Shown in pieces: positions 40,025 to 48,719 of a stretch of DNA of 64,000 bases (position 1 is its first letter; each line of letters begins with the position of its first letter). The notes below the pieces were generated by a model. It worked only from the letters and a program-made list of their open reading frames with translations, was not told where the DNA came from and did no database searches. The DNA comes from JAMQKA01 sp034521835 (GTDB lineage: Bacteria > Bacteroidota > Rhodothermia > Balneolales > Balneolaceae). The stretch spans positions 310,001-374,000 of the forward strand of contig JAXHMA010000004.1 in assembly GCA_034521835.1 (NCBI GenBank), read 5' to 3'. The translations under genes were made by a program, and so were the position numbers.

Positions 40025-41158
40025 ATGACTCCGGAAGAACAAGAGCTTACACCACAGCGCAATCGTATTGATGAAATAGATCAGGAAATTCTTGATCTAC
40101 TGGCCGAGCGCACCCAGATCGTCAACACGGTGCTGGAGAAGAAAATAAAAAATCAGCTGCCCATATTTGTTGCGCATCGGGAAAATGCCAAAACGGAATC
40201 ATTTAGAGAGCAAGCGGAACAACGCGGGCTCGATGCCGACTGGGCAGAGGATTTTTTGCGGATGATCATGTCCTCCTCACGGGCCAGTCAGTCCACCAAA
40301 GAGTTTCCCCGCTCAACAGAACAACCCAAGAACATTTTGATTATCGGTGCCAAAGGAGGCATGGGCAGCCTCTATTCCCGCATCATCGAGCAGACGGGTC
40401 ACAACATCTTTAAAATTGACAAGAGCAACTGGCACGAACTGGCCGAAGTGGCGCCCTCCCTCGATATGGCCATTGTAACTGTGCCGATCAATGTTACTGA
40501 AGATGTGATCAAACGGCTGGCACCCAAGCTGAACAAGGATACCGTACTGGCAGATTTTACCAGCAACAAAACCGACCCCATTTCAGTGATGATGAAACAC
40601 CACGACGGCCCGGTGCTTGGACTCCACCCGATGCACGGACCCGACGTGCACAACCTTTCCAAACAGCTGATGGTATACTGCCCAGTGCGCGATCCCGAAC
40701 AAACACACTGGGTAAAAAAACAGTGTGAGCTCTGGGGCATGCAGGTGATTGAAGCCGATCCCGAAAAACACGATCACGTGATGCACCTGGTACAGGGCCT
40801 GCGCCACTTTGTGGCCCTGCTGCACGGCTCTTTCATGAAGACCTACGACCTGAAACCGCAGGATATCCTCGATTATTCCAGCCCGATCTACCGCGCTGAA
40901 CTGATGATGACAGGACGTATTTTTGCCCAGAGCGCCGAGCTCTATGCAGATATCGTTTTTGCCAATGAGGAACGTCGAGAACTACTGCTCTCCTTTTTTG
41001 AGCACCACGAAAAACTGGCTGAAATGGTTAAGAAGGATGACAAGAAAGGTTTCATCAAGGAGTTTGAAGCTGTTACTGATTTCTTTGGCACTTTTGCTTC
41101 TCAGGCGCTGGAAGAGAGCAGCTATCTCATCAACCGCCTGGCAGACCGCTTTGCATAG
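40025..41158 (+). CDS. tyrA: Bifunctional chorismate mutase/prephenate dehydrogenase
   Basis: The protein makes 4-hydroxyphenylpyruvate for tyrosine synthesis. Residues about 10-90 form an AroQ-type chorismate mutase (RIDEIDQEILDLLAERTQIV), and the rest a prephenate dehydrogenase with the nucleotide loop IIGAKGGMGSLYSRIIEQTG, IVTVPINVTEDVI, LGLHPMHGPDV and HDHVMHLVQGLRHFVALLHG. The fused layout is that of the enterobacterial T-protein (377 residues, nearly the same length). It is a single intact gene with no other aromatic genes nearby. Confidence 0.95.
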   Translation: MTPEEQELTPQRNRIDEIDQEILDLLAERTQIVNTVLEKKIKNQLPIFVAHRENAKTESFREQAEQRGLDADWAEDFLRMIMSSSRASQSTKEFPRSTEQPKNILIIGAKGGMGSLYSRIIEQTGHNIFKIDKSNWHELAEVAPSLDMAIVTVPINVTEDVIKRLAPKLNKDTVLADFTSNKTDPISVMMKHHDGPVLGLHPMHGPDVHNLSKQLMVYCPVRDPEQTHWVKKQCELWGMQVIEADPEKHDHVMHLVQGLRHFVALLHGSFMKTYDLKPQDILDYSSPIYRAELMMTGRIFAQSAELYADIVFANEERRELLLSFFEHHEKLAEMVKKDDKKGFIKEFEAVTDFFGTFASQALEESSYLINRLADRFA

Positions 41159-41198
41159 AAAGGAGCTGAGACTGTATTGTGCAAATAAGTAAACGATG

Positions 41199-41834
41199 TT
41201 ACTGGACAGTAATAAGCGAATCCAAAAAAGATCTGAAGTCACTTGTGTTATAATGCGCCATACCCCTCTTTTTGACTAAAATTTGAGCGTTCTTGTTGAT
41301 CACAAAGGTGGTGGGTAACAGCGTGCTGCGTAATTCGGGCGGTCGCGGGCCTGCGAGATGATAAACGGGGAAAGTGAAGTCTTTTCGCTCAATAAACCGT
41401 TGGGCTTTCTCCGGGTCCTCATCCATGGATATCATTGCAAATGCAATCTGATTATTGCTGTTGAATTGCTCGTACAGCGCCTGAATATTGGGCATCTCCG
41501 CAATGCAAGGCGGGCACCATGTAGCCCAGTAATTCAGAAATATAACCTTTCCCTTAAAATCAGATAAATTTGCAGGGTCTCCGTCCAAGGTGATTAAATC
41601 CACATCAAGAGAGGTAGCCTGCTGCTCTGAAAGGGCCACTTCGGTATCAGGCTGCATCAGACCGGTCCAAAGAACCACTTGCTGCAGACGTCCCAGAACT
41701 TCAGTATGCAGGCCCGTAGTATACAATATCAGCCCGACAGCCAGGATAACTCCCCACTCGATAACGTCACGCCGGGAGAACCATTTGTTTTTGCTTTCCT
41801 GATTTGAGTTCTTTTCTGTATCAAAAGTGGTCAC
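41199..41834 (-). CDS. TlpA/ResA-type membrane-anchored thioredoxin
   Basis: A 211-residue protein with an N-terminal membrane anchor (VIEWGVILAVGLILYTTGLH) and a periplasmic thioredoxin domain with active site NYWATWCPPCIAEMPNIQAL. Such proteins reduce disulfides for cytochrome c maturation or other envelope proteins. The cis-Pro region LPTTFVINKNAQI is conserved. No cytochrome genes adjoin it. It diverges from the outer-membrane gene at 41868, with 33 bp between the starts. Confidence 0.9.
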   Translation of the reverse strand: MTTFDTEKNSNQESKNKWFSRRDVIEWGVILAVGLILYTTGLHTEVLGRLQQVVLWTGLMQPDTEVALSEQQATSLDVDLITLDGDPANLSDFKGKVIFLNYWATWCPPCIAEMPNIQALYEQFNSNNQIAFAMISMDEDPEKAQRFIERKDFTFPVYHLAGPRPPELRSTLLPTTFVINKNAQILVKKRGMAHYNTSDFRSFLDSLITVQ

Positions 41835-41867
41835 AAGGGGATTCCCAGTTTCTCAGGATTAATAACG

Positions 41868-42473
41868 ATGCTTAGAAAAATTATTCTCGTATTTAATATA
41901 CTACTTCTTTGTGGTAGCGGGGTACTGGCTCAGACTAATCATTTACAACATACCTACCTGGATGTCAATGCCGGCATGTCCGTGCTGAAAAATAGCTTTA
42001 CCCGCACCTGGGATCAACCAGTGGTACTGAATCTTGAATCAAGAATCGATTTTTACAGCGGGCAACTTGGCGGCGGTATTCGCTACTCTCGCTTTAATTC
42101 TTCAGAAGAGCTAGAAGAGGGGGCTGGATTCCAGTCATTCTTTGCCTACCTGGGATGGGAGTACACAATACCTATTGGCAACAATTTGCAACTTCATCCC
42201 GGACTCCGGTTTGGCAATAACTTTATGCTGTTTGACAAGGGCAAAACCTACAGCGAGCCCTGGCCCTACAGCCTTGATCCACAAGAGAGCGAATTTTCGT
42301 ACGAGCTATTTGTCAGAACCAGCTATACCATCCCTAAAACCTCTTGGGCACTTCATGCGGTTTTCTCCTACAATCGAACTCTAACCTATCACCCTTTGTC
42401 AACGGCACTCATATCGTTCGGTATTTCTCGATCTTTCAAGTCCCCATCCTGGCTTAAAACACTCATTAAATGA
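41868..42473 (+). CDS. Outer-membrane beta-barrel-like secreted protein
   Basis: A 201-residue protein with signal peptide (MLRKIILVFNILLLCGSGVLA) and a regular succession of amphipathic strands (QLGGGIRYSRF, FFAYLGWEYTIP, LQLHPGLRFGNNFML, SFGISRSF), as in small outer-membrane barrels. It overlaps the next gene, a TonB-dependent receptor-like protein, by four bases (ATGA), so the two are probably translated together and may work together. Not identified further. Confidence 0.78.
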   Translation: MLRKIILVFNILLLCGSGVLAQTNHLQHTYLDVNAGMSVLKNSFTRTWDQPVVLNLESRIDFYSGQLGGGIRYSRFNSSEELEEGAGFQSFFAYLGWEYTIPIGNNLQLHPGLRFGNNFMLFDKGKTYSEPWPYSLDPQESEFSYELFVRTSYTIPKTSWALHAVFSYNRTLTYHPLSTALISFGISRSFKSPSWLKTLIK

Positions 42474-44439
42474 AGCGCATCCTACTATTATTTTGTACCG
42501 TTATATGCTTCACGCTTACTGCTTCTGGCCAGAAAACCGTTGATATGAACCAGCTCAACGTTATGCGCTCCAATGATATCTTGCACTCTCTTTCAGGATG
42601 GACAAGTGCCACCACCGACGGATTTACCTATCTGCTGAATAATGGAAATTATGGGTACTACGGACCCCAGCCAATGTTTTACCTGGATGGCGTTCCGGTA
42701 GACATTTCGTACTTCGGGTGGCAGAACATCAACATGCTGCCGCTTATGGCGGAACGTATTGATTCGTTAACGTACAGCGTCGATCCTGCTATCCACAACC
42801 AAGTTTTTTCAGAATCGGGGTACGTTGACATTCACACTACTGCCCCCGATACCGGATTTCAAGTGACGGGCTCTCTTTTTTTAGGTAATGAAGCGGGCGA
42901 TCCAGGCCCCTGGATTTATGATTCCACGAAGATCACCCCTAATGTAGATCGCTGGGGACCCGATTACTCCGGCCAGTTAAGCTATAACACCGAAAATTGG
43001 TTTGTACGAAGCAGCCTTTTTCTGCGCAGAAATCAGCCTACGGATCTGACGAATCATCGAAGGATAAGCTATATACTAAACAGTGCGCGCAACTATGGTG
43101 AAGAGCCTTACAAACCCATCATATCTTCGGTGTTAAGCGGAATGATTGAAACCGGCTACCGCTCTGCAAACTGGAAAACTACCGGACGCATCATTCGCAG
43201 CAGGAATACAGATTTCATTTTTTATCAGCCTCTGGGAAGAGAGCTTCCTGCCATCTTGAATTATCGGCAAATTGCCCTGCTAACGAGCTTTTCTACTCCT
43301 TCCTCAGAGTGGGGATTTTCGTTGCTTTATCTGAATGAAAACAGAAAGGTAGGGCACCGCTCGTACAGCTCAGATTATGAGCTGGGATGGACCGAAGAGG
43401 ATCAAACGATGAGTTTTTCGGCAGAACGATCTTTTGCTACGTTCGAATGGAGTAGCGGCATGATCTACCAAACCACAAAAGCCCGTGAGCACAGCACGTT
43501 ATTTAATATCAACCCCATTTTTACGATCTATTCCGACATTCATTATCAATTTAATGACAGGTATAATCTTACAGCAAAAGGGAGCCTCGATTTTCAAAAG
43601 CCAAACGTAGAGCCAACTATGAGGCTAGGTTTCTCCGGCAGCCCAGCCACCAACTGGAAGATGGAGAACCAGCTGGTTTACAGCGAACTGCTTCCCCGGC
43701 GACAAAACAGCACGGCGTTTTGGACCCTAAACGGATATTCCCTGCTCAATCAACTTAGCGTTTCTTACGATAGGGATAGTCCTCTTACCAACAACAGTTT
43801 TTTAAAACTTGCGACCGAACACCACGTGCAATTAAACTCATCCATCGGCTTTGAGCTCATGGGCAGACTGATACAACATTATCGCCTCAATATTCCCTGG
43901 ACAGAACTAACGTATGCTCAGAATACTCATACCAAACCGGAACAGTTTACGTACACATCGCAGCATGGCATGCGAGGAGGATTGCATCTGGGAATCAGTC
44001 ATCATCCCACAAAAAATGTTAGCCAAAAGATGACTGCTCATTTTAGATATACGTTAAGCGGATCGGAGCGCTATCAAACCTACTGGCAGCAGGTTCCGTC
44101 AAGGAGCCTCGAATATTTTTTATCGATGTATCCCACCGAAGACCTGGAATTTGGCCTGAGAGTTATATGGCGAGGCTCAACAAAGTGGAATGAATACAGC
44201 GTGTTGGAGGGGCGTCGTTATCGCTCGCTGAAGCCGCAGTATCAGTTTCAGTATGGCACCTTTCATACACGAACCCCTCTTTTTTAAATATCGAACTAAG
44301 CGGGCGGAAATGGTTTTGGGATGAACGGCTTAGCACCACTTTTTCAGTCAGAAATTTACTTAATCATGAAATTCGCATGCATACGATGGGTGCAGATTTG
44401 TCTCTTCTCTTTTTTATAAAAGCATCTTTATTTCTTTAG
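42470..44439 (+). CDS. TonB-dependent receptor-like outer-membrane protein (frameshift near C-terminus)
   Basis: The protein has a signal peptide (MKRILLLFCTVICFTLTASG), a plug-like N-terminal region (YGPQPMFYLDGVPVDISYFG) and a long C-terminal half of alternating beta strands. The frame stops at 44287 after HTRTPLF, but one extra C in the CCCC run at 44274-44277 gives HTRTPSFLNIELSGRKWFW and then FSVRNLLNHEIRMHTMG, LLFFIKASLFL, a usual receptor C-terminus, ending at TAG 44437-44439. Size about 656 residues, somewhat short for the family. Transported substrate unknown. Translationally coupled to the preceding barrel protein. Confidence 0.82.
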
Positions 44440-44503
44440 GCGTGATCATGCAAACAGACCCGTCTTAGAGAGTATTTCCAGGAAAATTACCCGTCAAAAC
44501 TAC

Positions 44504-44541
44504 AAAAAAAGTCCCGCGACTTTTACATCGCGGGACCTGGT
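44504..44541 (-). terminator. Rho-independent terminator of the OmpA-family gene
   Basis: GTCCCGCG (44511-44518) and CGCGGGAC (44529-44536) form a stem with a 10-nt loop. Read on the minus strand it is followed by seven T residues, the classical form of an intrinsic terminator. On the plus strand it is followed by TTTT and might also stop read-through from the receptor gene. Confidence 0.88.
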
Positions 44542-44572
44542 TTTAACCTTTAAAACAGAAGCTGATTAGCTC

Positions 44573-45814
44573 TTATCTGCTATCGTTATAGTTGAAAACC
44601 AATTCAACATAACGATTCTGGGCGTATGCTGTCTCGGAATTGCCCTTCATATCAGGACGAGTTTCCCCGTACGCTTCTGTGGTGATACGAGATTCATTAA
44701 CACCTTCCTTGACGAGGAAATCCTTAACTGCTTCTGCCCTTTGTTCAGACAGATTCATGTTATAATCGGATGAACCTCGTTCATCAGCATGGCCTTCTAC
44801 TCGTACCTCCAAGCCTGAGTAGTCATTCATAATTTGAGCCAGCATATTCAGATCGTCATATGAATTTTCCGCAACTTCTGAGGCATTGTATTCAAACTCA
44901 ATATTATTAATTACGTTTAGCAGCTTTTCTGCCAGCATACCGCTTCTTTTTGCACTTTGGCTGCGTTCTTCCCTGAGCTCTGAAAGTGCTTCCTGGGTTT
45001 GCTGATTAAGTTCTTTAGACTCCTGATTCAGCTGTTGTGCACTTTCAGCAGCTTTTTGTGCCTCTCTGGCTGCCTGACGTGAGGCTTCTACATTTTCACT
45101 TGTCTGCTGAAAGAGTTTCTCTTCACGGCTCATCTTGTCACCGCCGCCGAAACTGAAGACTATTCCCACGGTATGGGTGAGGAAGTCGTCGTGGTCTGAG
45201 TTATCCAGAGCTGGACGCCCGGTTGGCGCTTCAGCAACTTCTCCTGGATCAGATGGGTATCCATCAACGCCATCGGAAAATAAACGGTTATAGGTAAAGT
45301 CGTAATTCAGGAGAATTGATTCGGAAATTTTATAGCTCAGACCGCCTCCAACGGGAATGCCAAAAACATTTTCTGAGTCGCCGTAGTCATGTTTTAAAAT
45401 ATTGACGCCGACACCTGCGCTCAGGTATGGTTTAATGGCTGCATCTTCATTTAGAATGGCTCCGTTATTGAGCTTAAAACGCCCTTCCAGGTTAATTCCA
45501 AAGTTATCGGTCTGGAATTGCGTGCCTCGTTTCGCAACCACGTTGTGATCCATGTCGTTGATATAGTCGAGCTTCATTTTTGAGGCACTAAGTCCCACAT
45601 CGAATGAAGGGCTCAGGTAGTGAGAAACGCCCAGTGTCCAGAGAAAATCTGAACCCGAGGTTTCAAACATTTCGTTACCCAAATCGCCGTCATAGGAGTG
45701 GGATCCAATCCCTACCTGCACGCTCCAAGGTTGCTCTTCTGTTTGTGCTTGTACATTTATAGTTCCGATTAAAAAGAAAAATAGAAATAAAAATAATGGT
45801 ATCCGTTTCTGCAT
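44573..45814 (-). CDS. OmpA-family outer-membrane protein
   Basis: A 413-residue protein. Signal peptide (IPLFLFLFFFLIGTINVQAQ), an eight-stranded barrel-like N-terminal half (WSVQVGIGSHSYDGDLGNEM, PYLSAGVGVNILKHDYGDSE), a coiled-coil linker rich in Gln/Glu/Ala at about 235-290, and a C-terminal OmpA domain that binds peptidoglycan (VRVEGHADERGSSDYNMNLS, then RAEAVKDFLV). It ties the outer membrane to the cell wall. Intact, with a clear terminator downstream. Confidence 0.93.
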   Translation of the reverse strand: MQKRIPLFLFLFFFLIGTINVQAQTEEQPWSVQVGIGSHSYDGDLGNEMFETSGSDFLWTLGVSHYLSPSFDVGLSASKMKLDYINDMDHNVVAKRGTQFQTDNFGINLEGRFKLNNGAILNEDAAIKPYLSAGVGVNILKHDYGDSENVFGIPVGGGLSYKISESILLNYDFTYNRLFSDGVDGYPSDPGEVAEAPTGRPALDNSDHDDFLTHTVGIVFSFGGGDKMSREEKLFQQTSENVEASRQAAREAQKAAESAQQLNQESKELNQQTQEALSELREERSQSAKRSGMLAEKLLNVINNIEFEYNASEVAENSYDDLNMLAQIMNDYSGLEVRVEGHADERGSSDYNMNLSEQRAEAVKDFLVKEGVNESRITTEAYGETRPDMKGNSETAYAQNRYVELVFNYNDSR

Positions 45815-46314
45815 AGATGAGAATAATTTATATTAAAATTTGCGCTTTTAGCCTCTGTTCTGTGATCTTTCGCTTTGTATGAATTAGTTTTTTTGTATAT
45901 AAATTCAGATAAATTGTTCCATATCGGTATATCTATATTAATTATTTTTAATATATATGTTATATTTATGAAGGATCCAATATTTCATATAAACCAATAT
46001 GATATTATGCTAAAAGTATTCTAAAGGAAGGTATCTTATAGAGCCTTGAAAAACCGTTATTCTATCCAATTTCGGTTTTTTCGCCAATCCTAAATCCTCA
46101 TTCATGGGCTATAAACTGCGGGTTCGAATTTTGCCCAATCTTTGACCTTGTTAAAACCCCAGGTGTTTCAAAGGTATTATAAAAAAGAGGACGCCCTGGA
46201 TGTAGTAAATTTAAATTACCGATTTACTTCTAACGAAATCCAAAGGAATCCTCTTAGACAAACTGGCAAGAGCAGGAAAACTCAATGATTCAGAAAAAGT
46301 GGTATTTCTGCTGT
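45815..46314. other. Intergenic region, no gene recognised
   Basis: About 500 bp, AT-rich near the ompA-type gene start (probably its promoter region). On either strand the frames are short and none has protein-like character. A sequence GGGTTCGAATTTTGCCC near 46118-46134 looks like a tRNA T-arm at first sight but does not form a tRNA. Confidence 0.55.
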
Positions 46315-46983
46315 CTAAATAAACGTTGTAATCTCATCAAGTGATTTTTTGGAAATGTCGGGCACCTTTACTCCTTCCTGAGGATACCCTACAACCAGTA
46401 AAAGGAATGGACGCTCGTTTTTCGGGCGATCAAGAATTTCATTGAGAAACCCCATCGGGCTTGGGGTATGGGTAAGTGAAACAAGGCCCGCATGATGGAT
46501 GGCAGTGATTAAGATCCCAGTGGCAATTCCAACCGATTCTTTTACGTAATAATACTTAGTTTTTTCTCCTTCTTCAGTTAGCCCGTACCGCTTCTCAAAA
46601 ATAGCAATCAGGTACGGGGCCTGCTCCAAAAACGGTTTGTCAGGATCGGTTCCCAACGGCCTCAATGCTTCAAGCCATTCGTTAGTAGCGCGCCGTTCGT
46701 AAAACTCCTGCTCCTCCTTCTCGGCGGCCAGACGAATCTCTTTCTTAATATCCTGATCTTCCACCACCGCAAAGTGCCAAGGCTGCATATTGGCTCCATT
46801 CGGAGCTGTGGCGGCGGCTTGAATACAGTCTTTTATAACGGCTCTGGGAACCGGTCGATCGGAAAAATGGCGTACCGTTCTTCGCCGACTTACCTCCTTA
46901 TAGAATGCTTGAGCGCGCTCTTTCAGCTCTTTTCCCGAGCGCTCTACATATCCTTCATAGGGGACAAAATTCTCTTCACTCAT
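46315..46983 (-). CDS. Nitroreductase-family flavoprotein, iodotyrosine deiodinase-like
   Basis: An FMN-dependent protein of about 222 residues. SRRRTVRHFSDRPVP binds FMN phosphate in this family, with AATAPNGANMQPWHFAVVED, then KYYYVKESVGIATGILITAI and LTHTPSPMGFLNEILDRP. The segment between (EEQEFYERRATNEWLEALRP) is a lid of the iodotyrosine-deiodinase subgroup, whose bacterial members can dehalogenate halogenated tyrosines. The true substrate cannot be told. Start is uncertain among three close ATGs (46998, 46989, 46983); I use the last. Confidence 0.85.
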   Translation of the reverse strand: MSEENFVPYEGYVERSGKELKERAQAFYKEVSRRRTVRHFSDRPVPRAVIKDCIQAAATAPNGANMQPWHFAVVEDQDIKKEIRLAAEKEEQEFYERRATNEWLEALRPLGTDPDKPFLEQAPYLIAIFEKRYGLTEEGEKTKYYYVKESVGIATGILITAIHHAGLVSLTHTPSPMGFLNEILDRPKNERPFLLLVVGYPQEGVKVPDISKKSLDEITTFI

Positions 46984-46998
46984 TGCCATTATCTTCAA

Positions 46999-47478
46999 TT
47001 AATATTGAACTCAATATTAGAAGCTAATTGGGTTAGGTCCAAACTTTTGATCCCACGTTTCTTTACCAAAATTATCGATAAACTGATGGAAAAAACCTGC
47101 ATTATTTTTTTGCAATTTCAATTAGGCTATTCTAACAGATTTGGGAAACCGTCATTTTCATATAACTCAAAGATATTATTATCAAGAGTTTATACCCACA
47201 TGCCATACCTGATATTACTCACAATTTTACAGAGCTTAAGTAAATATACCTACGTTAAATCTTGTGTTATTTTCAGCGGGTTCTTATGTTAGTCCAAGCG
47301 ATTAGGGAGACACGTCAAAGGAGGGCGTGTCTGGAGAAGTGCAGTTCTTGAGTAATTGAGTTTTACAGAACGACACCTCTTTTGAAGAACATAGTGGTGA
47401 ATTAAAGCTACACTTCAAAAGAAGCCAGGTTACCAAGAACTCTACAAACTTTATGTTTCAACATTTAGGAGAGAAAAG
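46999..47478. other. Intergenic region upstream of curli locus 1
   Basis: Some 480 bp, AT-rich, between divergent genes. No gene is supported. It must hold the promoter of the first curli locus, since csgE1 is the first gene of the run. A modest inverted repeat, the GAGACACGTC / GGGCGTGTCT pair around 47308-47331, lies near the middle; I do not assign a function. Confidence 0.5.
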
Positions 47479-48276
47479 TTGACTACAGACGTTAAAAACA
47501 AAAGAGAGAAAAATAACAGAGAGACGAAGTATAAATCGTTCATCAAGATATCCTTCATCAAGAGAGCAACAGCAGCAACCTTCGGGTTTCTGCTCCTAGT
47601 TGGAATACATACCAGCTTGGGCCAAGCCAGTTCAGACTCCCTGACTTACACCGTTAAGAAGCACGACTTTCTTTCAAGAATTGGTGTGGAATATGGGAGT
47701 CCGAACTTTTGGCTTCCTATCTATAAAGCGAACAGGCACAAGATTAAAAATCCCGATTTAATCTATCCTGGTCAGATTCTTATTATTCCCAAAGCTGTTA
47801 CAACATCTGAACGATATATCGATAACAGAAGAGAGCTAACGAAAGAAGAGACCGAAAAAAAATCAGAAGAGAATAAAAAAATGCTTGATGCCTTCCGCAA
47901 AGCCTTTACCAACACCGTTCAAGAAGAGCAAAAAACAGGACCTCAAACTTCCCCTTCGGTTGATAACGGGTTAGAATTTGGCGGCTTAATCATCAATGAA
48001 ACGAAAAGTAAAATCGGCAAGGATTTCTTCCACGTCTTTTATCAATACTGGGAGGAACCGCAAAATGCTCCCAACTTTCTGCTAACCATAACAGAACAAA
48101 TGTTACCCTCTATGGGCACTATGATATCGGTCAACTTAGATCATCGGCCGGTGTTCAAAACCCGCTTGCAGCCACGTATGGAAAGTATTGAACAGAATGC
48201 CAAACAGGCCGTGGCGTTCAGTTATCGCGCTTTGCAGCAGAAGCTTCAAACATCCAACGCCTTAATAATTTACTAA
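47479..48276 (+). CDS. csgE: CsgE-domain curli assembly protein fused to an N-terminal LysM domain
   Basis: CsgE is the periplasmic specificity factor that closes the CsgG pore. Here residues about 170-255 form the CsgE domain (GGLIINETKSKIGKDFFHVF, then FLLTITEQMLPSMGT and QAVAFSYRALQ). It is preceded by a basic N-terminus, a hydrophobic signal segment (AATFGFLLLVGIHTSLGQA), a LysM-like domain (LTYTVKKHDFLSRIGVEYGS to DLIYPGQILIIPKA) and a charged linker. LysM binds peptidoglycan, so the protein may be fixed near the cell wall. The start is probably TTG 47479. The protein is 265 residues, about twice classical CsgE. First gene of locus 1. Confidence 0.87.
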   Translation: MTTDVKNKREKNNRETKYKSFIKISFIKRATAATFGFLLLVGIHTSLGQASSDSLTYTVKKHDFLSRIGVEYGSPNFWLPIYKANRHKIKNPDLIYPGQILIIPKAVTTSERYIDNRRELTKEETEKKSEENKKMLDAFRKAFTNTVQEEQKTGPQTSPSVDNGLEFGGLIINETKSKIGKDFFHVFYQYWEEPQNAPNFLLTITEQMLPSMGTMISVNLDHRPVFKTRLQPRMESIEQNAKQAVAFSYRALQQKLQTSNALIIY

Positions 48277-48278
48277 AC

Positions 48279-48719
48279 ATGAAAAACGCTATTCGAATTT
48301 CTTTATTTATGTCCTGTTTTGCGGCTATGTTTCTGGTGTTGTCCACCAGCAGTTTAGCGCAACAAATGGTTTATCGGCCTACAAATCCCGCTTTTGGGGG
48401 GAATCCCTACAATTACCAATGGATGCTCAGTTCCGCCAATAGCCAAAATCTCTATAAAGAATTGGGCGGATATGGATACGAGCGCGACCCGCTGGCCGAC
48501 TTTGAGGAATCATTGCAGCGTCAGGTTTTATCGCAGCTTACACGCAATCTGGTGCGGGATGAGCTTGGTGAAAATCTTGACCTTACAAAAGAAAGCACCC
48601 TGGAATTTGGAGAATTCTCGATCAATGTTACCCCCGGACATGATGGCGTGAAAATCGGCATTTTCAATGTGCTGACTGGAGAAGAAACGAACATTACCAT
48701 CCCCAACATCAATGGATAA
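48279..48719 (+). CDS. csgF: Curli assembly protein CsgF
   Basis: CsgF sits at the CsgG exit and couples secretion to nucleation. Signal peptide (MSCFAAMFLVLSTSSLAQQM), then the family motif YRPTNPAFGGNPYNYQWMLS at the mature N-terminus, which in E. coli inserts into CsgG, and a C-terminal FGEFSINVTPGHDGVKIGIF. 146 residues, usual length. It follows csgE by two bases and overlaps csgG. Confidence 0.95.
   Translation: MKNAIRISLFMSCFAAMFLVLSTSSLAQQMVYRPTNPAFGGNPYNYQWMLSSANSQNLYKELGGYGYERDPLADFEESLQRQVLSQLTRNLVRDELGENLDLTKESTLEFGEFSINVTPGHDGVKIGIFNVLTGEETNITIPNING

Noticed and set aside
45483..45494. CTTCCAGGTTAA, similar to one arm of the cas-locus palindrome
   Set aside because: Only half an arm without the inverted partner; it lies in conserved ompA-type coding sequence.
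46118..46134. GGGTTCGAATTTTGCCC, similar to a tRNA T-arm
   Set aside because: No acceptor, D-arm or anticodon arm can be formed around it.
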